Below, in pieces: positions 40,033 through 51,288 of a DNA stretch of 64,000 nucleotides; the first letter of the stretch is position 1; each line of letters opens with the position of its first letter. The position numbers and the translations under genes were made by a program. The DNA is taken from NCBI RefSeq assembly GCF_000210295.1, contig NC_026743.1, positions 1,860,001 through 1,924,000 on the forward strand, in the 5' to 3' direction. Below the pieces are notes generated by a model. It saw only the letters and a program-made list of their open reading frames with translations, did no database searches and was not told the origin of the DNA. This stretch comes from Trypanosoma brucei gambiense DAL972. Its lineage: Eukaryota; Euglenozoa; Kinetoplastea; Trypanosomatida; Trypanosomatidae.

Positions 40033-40257
40033 TCCTTCACTTCTTTTCTCTTTTTTTAAAAAAAACAACAACAACATACAAATGAAGAAAGGAAAGGAGA
40101 AAAATGCGCAAATGACAAGTCGAGGGCATAAAGGGATTGCAACCAACGCTGGGAATATAGATAACGGTAACCCACCGGCACCTTCGGAAACTGTTCCGCC
40201 CAATGGGAATAAACTCTCCGCTTCTCCGGTAGTCGTGCTAAGAAAATGACAATACTT

Positions 40258-41154
40258 TTACCAATCAATAATGAAATCGTCGGCGTACGTTTTTTCTGTT
40301 CCCTCAAGTACGTTTTCTGGGGAACCTACCAAACCCATGTCATCTTCCTTTTCACCAACCGCTCCTTCAGCAGGTAGTGGCAAACTTTCCACCATATCCG
40401 ACTTCTGCGCGTGTGACTCCTCCTTGAAATCAAAACTAAACTCAACATCTGCATTCGCGGTCCCTCCGGGATCTGTTGCCCCTTCTGAAGTGGGAAGAAG
40501 TTGCAGAGTGCCTGCCTCCAGCTGACGGAGTGTTTCCTCTTCTTCCTTGTCTAACTTACGGCTCCGCGCCTGTTGTCTTTTCTCCTCCCTTTTCTTCAGG
40601 CGGGTGTTGAAGGTTGCGAGATCTATACTCGTCCGCGATGCCAAAGCGGCGCGTACATCAGCTGGTCGCCTACGAAGTTCGCGGTGGTAAAGCCGCTTAA
40701 CCTCATCGCGGGATTTGTCCGTGTATAGAACTGCAATGGCATTGAAGTCGGTTCCATACTGTGAGAGGAATTTATAAAAGTCTACCAACTCTTCTTCTGT
40801 CCAACTAAATCGCGATCGCTTTCGCCAACCGAACAATTTTTTTGCGTTTTCTTCCTCCTCACTATCTTCGTCCATCTCTTCCTTCTGCTCCCTGTCATCA
40901 TGATCTCCCTCATTTTTTTTCACGGCAACTGCTCGATGTTGCGCTCTTGCCGTCATCACGAGCTTTTGATTAGCCTGTATCGCTTGCCGTATGGGTCGCT
41001 GCTGATTTGGTGGTAACGTCGTTGGTGGAAGCTGCTCCACGGGAGTGCTTGACAGCGCTTGCAGGGGAATATCATTGTTTAGGCACGGAACTGCGCCGTG
41101 CTCGTCATTCTCATCAGTAGGATTTGGCGGAAAATCGAAGTCACTGTAATCCAT
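40258..41154 (-). CDS. BDP1: BDP1, TFIIIB B'' subunit (SANT domain)
   Basis: 298 residues from the ATG at 41154; the frame upstream has no ATG. The SANT domain lies at about 115-165: RFSWTEEELVDFYKFLSQYG, TDFNAIAVLY, then KSRDEVKRLYHRELRRRP. This is the extended SANT of Bdp1, where the FYxxLxxxGTDFxxI block is diagnostic. After it comes TFNTRLKKREEKRQQ and an acidic tail. Bdp1 joins TBP and Brf1 to place RNA polymerase III at tRNA and 5S genes. The protein is much shorter than human BDP1 but close to the minimal yeast core. It is encoded in the same window as five Pol III genes. Confidence 0.92.
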   Translation of the reverse strand: MDYSDFDFPPNPTDENDEHGAVPCLNNDIPLQALSSTPVEQLPPTTLPPNQQRPIRQAIQANQKLVMTARAQHRAVAVKKNEGDHDDREQKEEMDEDSEEEENAKKLFGWRKRSRFSWTEEELVDFYKFLSQYGTDFNAIAVLYTDKSRDEVKRLYHRELRRRPADVRAALASRTSIDLATFNTRLKKREEKRQQARSRKLDKEEEETLRQLEAGTLQLLPTSEGATDPGGTANADVEFSFDFKEESHAQKSDMVESLPLPAEGAVGEKEDDMGLVGSPENVLEGTEKTYADDFIIDW

Positions 41155-41688
41155 CAGCGTTTTGCATAATGCGTAAGAGGTGGGCTCTAACAGGTACGCG
41201 TGGGGTGTGTTCCGGGATAACAACACTTCTACTGTGGAACGCAATCAATAGACAACAATTTCTTAACGGACTTAAAGTGGATTTTTTTCCAATGAAGAAT
41301 AAGCAAAGAAGGGAAGAAATATTGTACCCCGAGGGAAAGGTGGAATGACATAGACAGTTGTGGAATATATGTATATATTCATGTCACCCCTGCGGAGTTA
41401 TTGGACACGAGTGACCGACTCCCTGGGACTCAGCTGGTGATAAAACATTTCGACAACTGCGCAAAACTGAAAACTTGTACTTAACTCAAATCGTGGAAAT
41501 CTGCAGACCCCCCTTAATCATGTTTGCCAATATGGGTAGTCGTTTGTGTAAGCAACAGGTAAGAAAAATCAAAAGAAGGAGGGAGGAGGGAGGGGGTCAC
41601 TTTGGAAGGAAAGAAGAACAACACTAAGTGAAAGAATGAGCGAAAAAAAAAAAAGAACAAAAAACGACGACAGCGCAGTTCCAACAAA
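41155..41688. other. Intergenic; no gene seen
   Basis: PIMT 3' UTR and BDP1 5' flank. A-rich plus-strand tracts near 41571-41600 and 41640 are pyrimidine on the sense strand. Confidence 0.6.
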
Positions 41689-42414
41689 CTAAATACCTCC
41701 CCTTTGGTGCTTCGCTGATGTCAGTGGGACAAATCGTACTCCACCGTGGTTAGTGGAGGAGATGTGACCGTCCATATCCTTCGTGTAAACGCGCAAAGTT
41801 TGTGCCTCGCCCTCTCTTCCAACAGGGATAACGAGGCATCCGCCTGGCTTTAATGCATCAATATAAACCTGCGGCACTGTTGCTGCAGCAGCTCCAACAT
41901 GAATAACATCAAAGTCAGGCACTTTCTGCCCGAGAAGTCCGGTTATATTCCTACCATCTCCTTCAATGAACTTAATTCGCCCTTCCTCCACCCACGACCG
42001 AAAATGCTTATTCACCACTTCTGTTGATCGAACCACCAGTTCCGAGATGTGTTCTACTCCGATTACAGTTCCTCCCCTGCCACTGCAAAGTTCCGCAAGG
42101 ACGGCTGTGAGGTATCCGCTTCCGCTACCAACGTCCAACACCGTGGCTGGCTTTACGCCCTCTGGGGTTCGGAGGAGAAATGGAGCGATGATCTCCACCA
42201 TAATGGCGTGCATGTGGGGTGCACTGATGGTTGCGCCGTATCCAATGGGAACGGGCTGGTCGCTGTATGCCACTTCGGGTGGCGAATGCGGCAAAAACCA
42301 GCCGCGATCAACACGACGAAAGGCCTCGATAACGGCAGGCGTGACTAACAGCGAAGCCGCTTCTAAACGTTGAATCATACCGGCATTGGTTACACCGGAA
42401 CATGTCCATGCCAT
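41689..42414 (-). CDS. PIMT: Protein-L-isoaspartate O-methyltransferase
   Basis: 241 residues, close to the family length. N-terminal VTPAVIEAFRRVDRGWFLP and AYSDQPVPIGYGATISAPHM are the family-specific substrate region. Motif I VLDVGSGSGYL (about 92-102) binds S-adenosylmethionine, followed by VIGVEHISELV, DFDVIHVGAAAATVPQVYID and LKPGGCLVIPVG. The enzyme methylates abnormal isoaspartyl residues so that aged proteins can be repaired; it is cytosolic. No signal peptide is present. Confidence 0.97.
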   Translation of the reverse strand: MAWTCSGVTNAGMIQRLEAASLLVTPAVIEAFRRVDRGWFLPHSPPEVAYSDQPVPIGYGATISAPHMHAIMVEIIAPFLLRTPEGVKPATVLDVGSGSGYLTAVLAELCSGRGGTVIGVEHISELVVRSTEVVNKHFRSWVEEGRIKFIEGDGRNITGLLGQKVPDFDVIHVGAAAATVPQVYIDALKPGGCLVIPVGREGEAQTLRVYTKDMDGHISSTNHGGVRFVPLTSAKHQRGGI

Positions 42415-44133
42415 AGGATCCCCGAAAGCAAACCTTTGTGATGAGAAAAAAAAAGTGAAAAAAAAAGGGCAGGGGCAAACAGTAAATGTTCAGAAAAGTT
42501 GCGAGGAAGAGCGCTGGCAGAATAGAAACACGAGCCGCTGAGAGGCAGATAGACAGAAATAGATTATGAACACGGGGGAATAGCTCCATTTCCATTACTA
42601 CCAATTTCTCTCGTCCAGTAAGCCGAAGCCAGAGATGCGTTACCCTGAGGGGCCTAAGACGTACCATTGCGTTGAAGAACTGGATCAAGTAACTGCCGTA
42701 TTCCTCCGTTCCTCCTTTCCTTTCCCCAATGCCAGTACACACCACATTTGCAATAATATATGTGCGTGTTGGTGTTAGGGAACCGAGCGTCCATTCACCG
42801 GTTATGTGCAGGCAGGCACACGGAGGCTAGAGCTTTTTTTTTTTTTTGGGACACCACTCCTGCCCTTCTTCTTTTCATTTTCTTTCCTCTCCACTGGGTA
42901 CATGTGCAGCTTAGTAGTGAAGTACGTGTGTACGCAACTACTTTTTCCTTTTTTTTTTTTCAATACAAGTTCTACTTTCATTGCTGCCGCTTGTGCGACG
43001 CTTGAAGAGAGGCAGACGTCACCTTCCTATTGATACGTACTTTTTTTTTTAAAAAAAAACTTGAAGTAATATATGTATATATTTATATTGTACCGTTCAC
43101 CTTACGCTTTGATGAATTCCCTGCTTTCTTCTACTTGAAATCAAACACACAACAAAGAAAGAGTTTTCGTTTCATTTTTCCTGTTACTTCTCACTTTTTT
43201 TTTTTTTTGGAACCTCCCTCCTTTTTTTCCCCTTCTCCTCTCCTTTCTTCTCTTTCATTTCATTTCTTTCCGTCTCTCTTTCACACTTTTTAAGTTTATC
43301 CTCTATCCAACCGACTCGGGCTCGTACTTATGAAGAAACTTTTTCCACTCCCCCCTTTAAATTATGTCAAGGGCTCGCGCTATTGTCTTTCCTAACGCCT
43401 CATCCGCTTCTCGGCTATTTTTCTTTTGATTTTTTTAAAAAATTATCTTATCTTATATATATATATATATATATATATATTGCCTTTTTTCTCACTGTTG
43501 TAACTGATGCTATGCGAGAACAATATTCACCCAACGCGCACGCGTAGGGATGCAGAGAGAAAATTGCACGATTGGTCATCTCCCCCCTTCTTTCCCCTGA
43601 GGAGAGAAAAGGGCGACAGCGGTAGCAATAATGGCAATAAAGAGTAACAACAACATGAACAGCAGCAGCAGCAGCAGACAGAGAAGATATGTAACCCTTC
43701 ACCTGCATGTGTTTTCCTTCTTTCTTTCACACATGCAGGTTCAGTTGCTCTCCATTTTATCCCTTCCCTTTTCTACCCATTCCTGTCACTGTACTGTACA
43801 CCCAAATCCAATCCCGGGAAACAATAAATGTACACGGCGCACCTTTCTTCTTTCCACCTGCAAGTTCCCTCCTCTCTTTAATATTCTCTTTGCATCGGAG
43901 CATCGTGCCTCCTGAAGGGAAACTGCAGGAGCAAAAAAGAAAAAGAGGGGCTTTAAGACAAAGCACATCAGCTAAACAAACCGACTAGAGACGTACCGGT
44001 GACCAAATTGTTTTTTTTTGGTTTTTTTCCCTTCAAGAAAAGAAATTGTACTAGCAAATTATATGTCAAACTGGTGGAAAGATATTTCTCTTTTTGTTTT
44101 TCTTTTGTTTATGTTCAGTGTTGCACAAATTGG
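42415..44133. other. Intergenic, 1.7 kb; pyrimidine-rich on plus strand, no gene seen
   Basis: Homopolymer T runs lie at about 42833-42846, 42949-42960, 43040-43050 and 43195-43209, and a TA repeat at 43454-43481. AGC repeats occur near 43660-43678. On the sense strand most of this is purine-rich. No protein or RNA gene is recognised. Confidence 0.6.
43454..43481. repeat. TA dinucleotide repeat
   Basis: About 14 uninterrupted TA units. Confidence 0.95.
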
Positions 44134-44778
44134 CTACCGCGATCTGTTGGTTGCTGTAACCAAATCCGCATAAAGATCAACTTCCCTGGACACTCGCATA
44201 GGGGCTCGAACTGATGTTTCTGTCCTCTGCTCTTTTGCCCGTGGCTCACCATTACCCGCTGCACTTTCGGGTTTCGGCTCGGCTACGGCTACGGCTACGG
44301 CCGCTGCCGCCGGCCCGCTCGATGCCGCAATGACTTCGTGCCGTGCTGTCGCTGCATCATTCGCCGCATCCGTTTCCTCACGCTGCCTTCGTAATTCCTC
44401 CCTTTTGCGTGACATGCGTTCCCTGAGTGCACTGAGAGACAACAGCGGTGCCGCCTTATCTTCTCTCTTCTCTTCTTTTTCTATTTGCTTCGTCTGTTCC
44501 TTCTTTATCGCCTCCATAGCGGCGCGAATGGGGGCAATCACAGTTTCTTCCGCCCCGCACTCATTGAGAAATTCGACGAGCTGTCTGAGCGTCTTTCTCA
44601 TGACCTCCTCAGCAGCTACCGGAGGCGGCAGTACATCTGCTGAGGTTTTTGCAAGCTTTTTGAAGTCCTCTCGGTCAATCACGCCTAACTGGACGTAGTC
44701 TTCCAGCACTTCTTTAATGCGATCAAGCACCTCACGCTTGTTTGCATACGTGCTGGCGGAGGCTTCTGACACGGTCAT
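44134..44778 (-). CDS. Charged helical protein with an SRI-like N-terminal domain
   Basis: 214 residues. The first 75 residues form a predicted three-helix unit: REVLDRIKEVLEDYVQLGVI then DREDFKKLAKTSADVL and VMRKTLRQLVEFL. This resembles the SRI fold found at the C-terminus of Set2 and in PHRF1-type proteins (the KEDFKxLxRK segment), a domain that binds the phosphorylated Pol II tail. A long charged helix (KEEKREDKA to LRRQREETD) and an Ala/Val-rich low-complexity stretch follow, the latter coded by GGCTAC-type repeats near 44283-44300. The resemblance is my reading of short motifs; the function is unassigned. Confidence 0.7.
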   Translation of the reverse strand: MTVSEASASTYANKREVLDRIKEVLEDYVQLGVIDREDFKKLAKTSADVLPPPVAAEEVMRKTLRQLVEFLNECGAEETVIAPIRAAMEAIKKEQTKQIEKEEKREDKAAPLLSLSALRERMSRKREELRRQREETDAANDAATARHEVIAASSGPAAAAVAVAVAEPKPESAAGNGEPRAKEQRTETSVRAPMRVSREVDLYADLVTATNRSR

Positions 44779-45510
44779 AATAACTTTCTCCTCTTTTCCC
44801 CCCTAGCGGTCTAAATTGCCACTAAACGGCTTTCTTGACAATACAAAGAAGAAGAAAATGAACGGAAAAAAAAATAGGGGAAAAGAATACCAGTAAATAA
44901 ACAAAGGAAAATATTACAGAACAAAAAATAAAGGGTTCACGTGCTCCCATGTGGAAAGGAGTGCGGGTAGCTGACGTGACGTACCATTCAAGCGCATCAA
45001 AAAAATTACCATGGGCAAAGTGCACCTAACTATACGTGTACGTGTGTTGATGTTGGTACCAGTGAGAACAATGCGAAAGCATTTTTTTCGCCCCGAACAA
45101 ACGCAGAGAAATAAAGTCTGGCACATGTCACCTTCTTTTTCTTTTACTTTCTTGTGACTTACCCCACTGTGAACTCATGTATATGCTTGAAGATGGGCTT
45201 ACAAATGCATATAAGACCGCATTTGTGCAACATGCAGCCCTCAAACTAGCTTCCACTTCCCTTCTACTCCCCGCTCGTTATACAGTAACCGGGTTCCGCA
45301 ACTCCTGCCTACAATTCACTACGCTCTTAAACAATGCCACTACTGCTTTACTTCCATCGCCCTTTACACTCCTTTCGCCCATTTCCTGCGTTAGCCCGCT
45401 TCCAATACCAAAAGAGCCATTTCGCCTCCCGCTTCTCACCACCTTCCCCGCTACGCAAACAAACTAATCATCTGCGCCATCGGCCCCTTAGAGGTTACAC
45501 CTGGTGAACT
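44779..45510. other. Intergenic; no gene seen
   Basis: A-rich plus-strand stretch at 44840-44930 is pyrimidine on the sense strand and probably supplies the acceptor for the SRI-like gene. Nothing else stands out. Confidence 0.55.
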
Positions 45511-46086
45511 CTACGCAAATCTATCGGCAACCTGCCATGCCTTTATGCGATACTCTGCCACTGGGTTGTTCACAAACTGTTTCTCATAGAGCGCCTCGCG
45601 AACGCGCTGCCTATCACGTTGGTCACGTATTTCATCATAGGAATACAATTGATTTCGCTGGAAGTCTCGCTGGTAGTATCGCTCCCGTGCGATAAACTTA
45701 GTGAAGTTGTTCCATGCAAATACTACAACGTAGCACTTCCAAAACGACCACCGAATTGAGGCTGCTGTGCGGTTAAGAAATCGAGTGTAGAAGAAATTAA
45801 TAAAGCCTGCGCCAGCGAGACTCGTGACGACTACAGGAGTGCAGCGAATGTTTTGTCCCCAGAAAGTGCGCAAATTCCAATGCGATTCACCTTCCGGCAC
45901 TTTATAGACCCGCTCCGCTAGTGCTTCGTCAGGCATCGCTTGGGTATCGAGGAAGAAATCGAAGTGACGGAAGTTGGGCTCAAAATTATTGTCGGCACGT
46001 GTGGTTGGGATAGAGCCATGCCAGTTAAATGACGTTGGGCCGAGGCCTTGCAGTATGGAAAACTGTCCTTGCGCAATGCCAGGCAT
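45511..46086 (-). CDS. Unrecognised protein with one or two membrane segments, possibly mitochondrial
   Basis: 191 residues, start unambiguous. The N-terminal 80 residues are soluble and aromatic-rich (FNWHGSIP, FRHFDFFLD). A weak hydrophobic segment follows at about 84-103 (TPVVVTSLAGAGFINFFYTR) and another at about 113-128 (WSFWKCYVVVFAWNNF). The C-terminal 60 residues are a highly charged helix with many Arg, Gln and Tyr (RERYYQRDFQRNQLYSYDEI). This shape is common in kinetoplastid-specific subunits of respiratory complexes, but I cannot name one. Confidence 0.72.
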   Translation of the reverse strand: MPGIAQGQFSILQGLGPTSFNWHGSIPTTRADNNFEPNFRHFDFFLDTQAMPDEALAERVYKVPEGESHWNLRTFWGQNIRCTPVVVTSLAGAGFINFFYTRFLNRTAASIRWSFWKCYVVVFAWNNFTKFIARERYYQRDFQRNQLYSYDEIRDQRDRQRVREALYEKQFVNNPVAEYRIKAWQVADRFA

Positions 46087-46614
46087 ACCGCACTTCTATT
46101 TACAACTCCTCAACCCTACTATTAATTGTATTCCTCACTAAACCCTTCCCTTTCAATTACTAGTGCTCTACACGTCCTTGGCGTGCACCACCGCGCTCTT
46201 TTACACGTGCTACACACGAAACGTGTTAACATGCGTAATGAAAACATGTGATGGTAGAAGATAGTGTGGATACACGAAGTCAAAAAAAAAAAAGGGTCAA
46301 TAGCAAAAACACAGTGGAAAACTACTCTCATGTTGCCCACGTCCCTAATGACAGCCACGGTATGTGTCGTCTGAGAGCAATGGAGGCCTGTTTAACATTT
46401 ATATATGCAAGAATTTTGTACATTCTAAACATCCGTAACGTCACCCCGCTTACCCACCTTGAACACACAGAGTGTGTGCGTGTGTGGGAACAGCGAAATT
46501 ATTGCTGGTGTGATGACAGACTTCAAATCTGCGGTTTAACTTCCTCCCCTCTCCACGGACAAACACAAAAATACACAACCACATTTCACTAGGCATGGCA
46601 CTGTCCAGTTAACC
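46087..46614. other. Intergenic; no gene seen
   Basis: DRC1 3' UTR and 5' flank of the preceding gene. A run of A at 46282-46294. Confidence 0.6.
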
Positions 46615-48570
46615 TCAGGTATGGGCACGGGTTTCCAACAACAGCTTTGGTGGCATGTTCAACTGGAAGTTGGCGCCTCGCTGGACGTACTGACCAAGAA
46701 GATCACACAGCTCTGCGTTGTGCGCGCGAAGGCTATCCGTTTGTTCAATCAAGGCTTTGCGCTGCTTTAACTGTTTAAGGTAACGGTCAAGTCCCTTCTC
46801 AAGAAATCCCCAAACGCGTCGGTGATCCACTGGCACGGAGTCGCCCATACGTGTCCAATACTCCTTCTCCGCTATGCGCTGCCGTTCCCCTTGCTTTGCC
46901 TTCTCTGTCTGCGTGTTTTTCTTGTCAGATTGTTTCTGGCTCTCTAATTTTTGTGCTTGTTTCTGCGTTCGGGAATTGAGGAACGCCTGGAGCGCACTAA
47001 CAGCGTCCTGTGGACTGATGAGGGTTGCTTCTCCGTCCTCATCGTCGACAATGAAGAACTGTAACATATCTTCCATTTCCTCAGTCGTGCGTATTTGCAG
47101 TGTGGAGAGAATGGCCTCAATGTTAGCCCGCTCTTCAGTTATCCCATTAACCATTTCAATCGCCTCTAATACATTGTTGTCCGCAATAAACGGTGCCTGT
47201 TGTTTCAGGATCCCGAGCAGCATAACGGCTTCCTCGGACAGTTCAATTTCTTCGTCACTACTAACGGCGTCTTCTTCCTCCACAACATTCGTCAACTGAT
47301 CTTCGTGCCAGTAGTTCAACTCCGGGGGTTTCCACGGCATGCCGAGAATATCTTCAAATATAACACGATCTGCCTGAAGGCATTTCTGCACCAACTGAGT
47401 GTTTTTCTCCTCATGCATTCGCCACAACCGACGGTACTTCTCCCTATCCGCTTTTTCAAATAACTGAAATTTTCTCTGTAGGTCACGGTACTGTCCTGCA
47501 ACACGATGCAGCTGGGCAGTGAGGTCCTTGTTAGCGCGTTGATATCGCTTCTCAGACTCTGCGTAGCGGGAAACGAGGGAGCTCAACGTGTCCTGCAACC
47601 GCGCCAACTTTCTCTTGTTCAGAGCCTGCGTGTTTTTGTTTTCCTTTATGCGCTCGCGAAGCACCTGTAGGTTATAGCTCAACCGCTCCCCATTGAGGAG
47701 AAACTCCGCCTTACACCGCTCAAGTTCCTCCATTAGGGAATGAATCTCCTTCAAATGCTCCCGCTTAATCTCGTTGTACTCCTCTCGACTGTCGCAGTGC
47801 TTGTCATCCATCTTCTTCTGCGCCTCTAAAATCTTTGCTTCCCTCTTCTTACGGTACTCCGTCTCGCGTGTGCGGCGTACCTTCATGAGTTGCTGAATCT
47901 CCTCATTATATTTTGCGATACGCCCCTGCCGTTCCTGCTCGTACGTGCTCTCCACTTCCCGAAGCTTGCGCGTGTAGCTGTCTAGATACTTTTCCGTCTG
48001 GTTGCGCATCTCCTCGATAAGACTTCTTACATCCTCTGCGTTCCGTCGCAACGCCACTACGAACTCTTCCTCCCGTTCTTCTAACTGTAACCGGAGGGCC
48101 TCGATGAGACGGTCCTTTACTGCAATCACCTCTTCGCAGCTCTTCTGTTGGTCGTCGAGGGCGCGCTGCATGTCGTGGGGGACGTCCAGTTTATAAATAG
48201 ACTCGAACCTTAATTGAATTGCACCGCACCGGGCTTCGTTTTCCTCCGCATCTTCCTCCCGCTTCTTCCGGCGCTCTATCAGTGCAACTTCTTCACGGCT
48301 CCGACGATCACTTTCATTTGCACATGCAGCGACATCCCAGTTGGTTAACGCGCTGTGCGCTTTATTATAAACCTCCGCCATCTCTTCACGTACCTCTTGA
48401 ATGCGTTGCCCTCCCAAATCTTTTGGTGCATCATCCTCTTCCACTGTTATAGTGTTTTGTATCTCGTCGCCATCTCCGTTCATGCAGCGCATCATCTTTA
48501 AGACGCGCTGTCGGCGTGCGGCAATGCGCTGCTCCTGCGACTCATCGGCTTTGTCGCTTCCCGTCTCCAT
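46615..48570 (-). CDS. DRC1: DRC1, dynein regulatory complex subunit
   Basis: 651 residues, almost entirely coiled coil. The signature of the DRC1/2 family is seen in FVVALRRNAEDVRSLIEEMR near residue 170, followed by REVESTYEQERQ and ERLSYNLQVLRERIKENKN, then LNKRKLARLQDTLSSL. A non-coiled insert with MPWKPPELNYW lies near residue 420, and the C-terminus has a shorter coiled region. The length and the N-terminal extension favour DRC1 over DRC2. In the axoneme DRC1 is a core scaffold of the nexin-dynein regulatory complex linking doublets and controlling motility. Confidence 0.87.
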   Translation of the reverse strand: METGSDKADESQEQRIAARRQRVLKMMRCMNGDGDEIQNTITVEEDDAPKDLGGQRIQEVREEMAEVYNKAHSALTNWDVAACANESDRRSREEVALIERRKKREEDAEENEARCGAIQLRFESIYKLDVPHDMQRALDDQQKSCEEVIAVKDRLIEALRLQLEEREEEFVVALRRNAEDVRSLIEEMRNQTEKYLDSYTRKLREVESTYEQERQGRIAKYNEEIQQLMKVRRTRETEYRKKREAKILEAQKKMDDKHCDSREEYNEIKREHLKEIHSLMEELERCKAEFLLNGERLSYNLQVLRERIKENKNTQALNKRKLARLQDTLSSLVSRYAESEKRYQRANKDLTAQLHRVAGQYRDLQRKFQLFEKADREKYRRLWRMHEEKNTQLVQKCLQADRVIFEDILGMPWKPPELNYWHEDQLTNVVEEEDAVSSDEEIELSEEAVMLLGILKQQAPFIADNNVLEAIEMVNGITEERANIEAILSTLQIRTTEEMEDMLQFFIVDDEDGEATLISPQDAVSALQAFLNSRTQKQAQKLESQKQSDKKNTQTEKAKQGERQRIAEKEYWTRMGDSVPVDHRRVWGFLEKGLDRYLKQLKQRKALIEQTDSLRAHNAELCDLLGQYVQRGANFQLNMPPKLLLETRAHT

Positions 48571-48623
48571 CTTCTGTCCCTCTGCCCGTGTGAGGAAAAG
48601 ATGTACGACGGTAAATATAAAAC

Positions 48624-48625
48624 CT
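48624..48625 (-). promoter_or_regulatory. Predicted spliced-leader acceptor AG for DRC1
   Basis: Sense-strand CTCCTTCCCTCCCCCCTGC and CTTCCTTTTTTTTTTGG precede CTAG, the first AG, 53 nt before the ATG. Confidence 0.65.
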
Positions 48626-51114
48626 AGCCAAAAAAAAAAGGAAGAACGAAAGCAGGGGGGAGGGAAGGAGCAAAAGAGTTAAGCGAATTAATTAATTAAG
48701 TAATGCTGGAGGAGTGCGAACAAATGTAGGTAACGTGACGCCACGCAACGGCAGCTTCAAAAGCGTAACAAATGCTCATGATAGCAAGAGTCATATCAGA
48801 CATACCACCACCAACAGGCTCAAAAACAGAGAAACAAAACAAAAACAGAAAAAAAAGAGTAAAAGAAATGGACATAGCGGAACCACGGAAGATTCATTTG
48901 GGAGATAGGAAAAATGAACAAAAAAAATGAAAGAACTATCCAAATTCGTGAACATCCTCGGGAAGTTCATCAGATAGTCGGAGACCTCTTTCCCCTCTTT
49001 TTCATTCCCTCTTTTCCCGTTTTCTCCCCCATCTCTTGGATCTCTAGAGTGCGTTCCCTGAGTTCGCTACACTCAGCTTCCTCCCACACTCATCCCCTCT
49101 CTATGTAACACGGTATGGTCAAAAAAATATATATATATATATTAACAGCACGCACTCCCACAACTTAACTTAACTTTCCTCCCGCCACCAAACCACAGCG
49201 CCCCCACCCTTTCATTTTCTTTTTTCCCCTTATTCTCCACTTTTCTTTTCTTTCCTCCTTCTTTCTTCTGTTTCTTCATTTAACAAAACTTCATTCGCTC
49301 ACCCGCTCATCTTTTCTTTCATTTTTTCTTTCCTTCCTTTTTCCTCTGACGACGAGACCAAATTCAAATTTTAGCATATGGAATAAAAGGCAACAGTAAG
49401 CTGGATGATGAAAAAAAAAAGCAAAACAAGGCAACGTGGAGGCGGATTCTTGTTCAGTTCTTCAGGCGATGAAGCGACAGACACAATTAAAAAAACACAA
49501 CAACAACAACAACAATAACCAAAAGAACAAAAGAACAAAAAAAAAAAGACTTATTTCCTCCTTGCCTATTTATTGGACTCCTTCTTTTTGTGTGTTCTTA
49601 CACACGCAACATCTCACCCACGTACGCATGTGTATAATAAGAATATGGTTGGAGCTGTGTAGGTAATGTTGGCGGCTTCAAATTACCTTTTGCTCTCAGC
49701 CATTAAAAAATTGGTTTTGAAATTTTGACACCACATGAACAAACAAACAAACAAACAGACAACAAACAAACAAATAAATAAAGGGAAGACAAAAACAGAA
49801 GTGGTACTCTATTACACACGGCCGAAGAGAGAAAAAAAGGTAGAGGATACTACCTCACGACGTACGAACAAACAAAAACACACATTTACACCCGCACTTG
49901 CGCAACAGTTTATATGTGGTTTTGCATGTGCACAATTTGCATGCATTCTTCTCTCATGCATTCCTTTCGTACGATTGCTTCCCACACAACACTGCAGCAG
50001 TCCATGCCGTAGCTCTAAACTCCGAATCGCAACCTCTTCCCTGTACATTTCCCTTCCATTCCTTCTGAGCTCTTTGTCTCTCTTTTTTTTTCCCCCTCCC
50101 CTTTCCTTCGCTTGCCTTCATACGCATTTTCCTCCTTCATTCATTTACGCACGTCACCGGTTCCTGTTTCTTTTGCGTTCACGCTTCCGTTCCTGCTTTT
50201 TTTTCTTTTTTGCACTCCACAGACGGTAAGTTGGAGGGTGAAGGAAAATGTACGACTGCTAAGGACACATAATGAAGGAATGAGCTGTGCGATGCGGGAT
50301 GAAAAGGAAAGACGAGATGGAGTATTTCTATATGTTTCATTTTGTATGTGATGTCTGTTTGTAACACAAGCGTTTGTTTTTTTTTTCCATTTTTCCATTC
50401 TTCCCTTATTTTCATGCGCTCACCTCTCGCGTTATTGTTGTCGCTCCTCTCTCTCTCTCTCTTCATTTAACTACAGCACGTTCGCAAAGCACTAAATAAC
50501 AACTAGCGCGGTCGCTGCAGAAATATCGTCACTGGTGGCAAGGACTGAAGTGAGTACAAGAAAGAATACAAAAACAAAAAAAACACTGTGCAAGCGAAAG
50601 AGAAAAAAGACTTCTCAAGCGCTTGTCTTCCAGTCAAAGGGAAAATGCGGCCTAACACCTCGCGGAGATGTCCACGACGGTGCCTCAATTCAATGTCTCG
50701 AAGTAGTTAATCAAGATGAAGCGGTAGCGGACCTATCAGTGTGAAAAATTGCCGTTTTCAGCTTCCATTCATCCTTCCTCATAGTTTTCTTCAGCACTTC
50801 TTCCCCCTTTTTATCTTCTTCTCGACATGTATACGCATACGCAGCGCTATGATAAGTGAATTGATGGCTTTATTTCTTCGCGGGGGATTTTTTTTACTTG
50901 TCTTACCTGTGACTTGCCCCATCGCGCGTCTGCTTCCCATCCATTGAAGGAGACCTTATCCCCCTCTGGAACAAAATATTGTAGGAAATAAACCGTGTCG
51001 GTGGACCAACCAGTGCAGTCTCTCTTCTCCATAGCCTATCATGAGCTCTTTTCTTCACTTTCCACCTCAAATTTCTGTTTTGGCTCACTTATATTTTTTG
51101 TACGTGTGCGTACG

Positions 51115-51147
51115 TATATATATGTATATATATATATATATATATAT
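51115..51147. repeat. TA-rich dinucleotide tract
   Basis: TA units interrupted once by a G, 33 bp. Confidence 0.9.
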
Positions 51148-51288
51148 TTGTGTGTATGGAAATATATGAATATATTTATATGCATTATGAGCTTCTCTCC
51201 TTGAAGCTGCCGGCAGTTTCCCATTCAACTGGCAGTTACTGCCGGTGCTGGATGGACCAAATATCCGAACAAACTCCCCTTTCCTTTT

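Larger units (their letters stand above)
48571..51288. other. Longest intergenic in the array, 2.7 kb, low complexity, no gene seen
   Basis: This is the 3' side of the zinc-motif gene. It holds AT repeats at 49129-49141, CAA repeats at 49498-49516, CAAA tetramers at 49738-49775, CT repeats at 50450-50462 and a TA-rich tract at 51115-51147. Both strands have only short frames. Unusual length suggests either a long 3' UTR or a lost gene. Confidence 0.6.
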
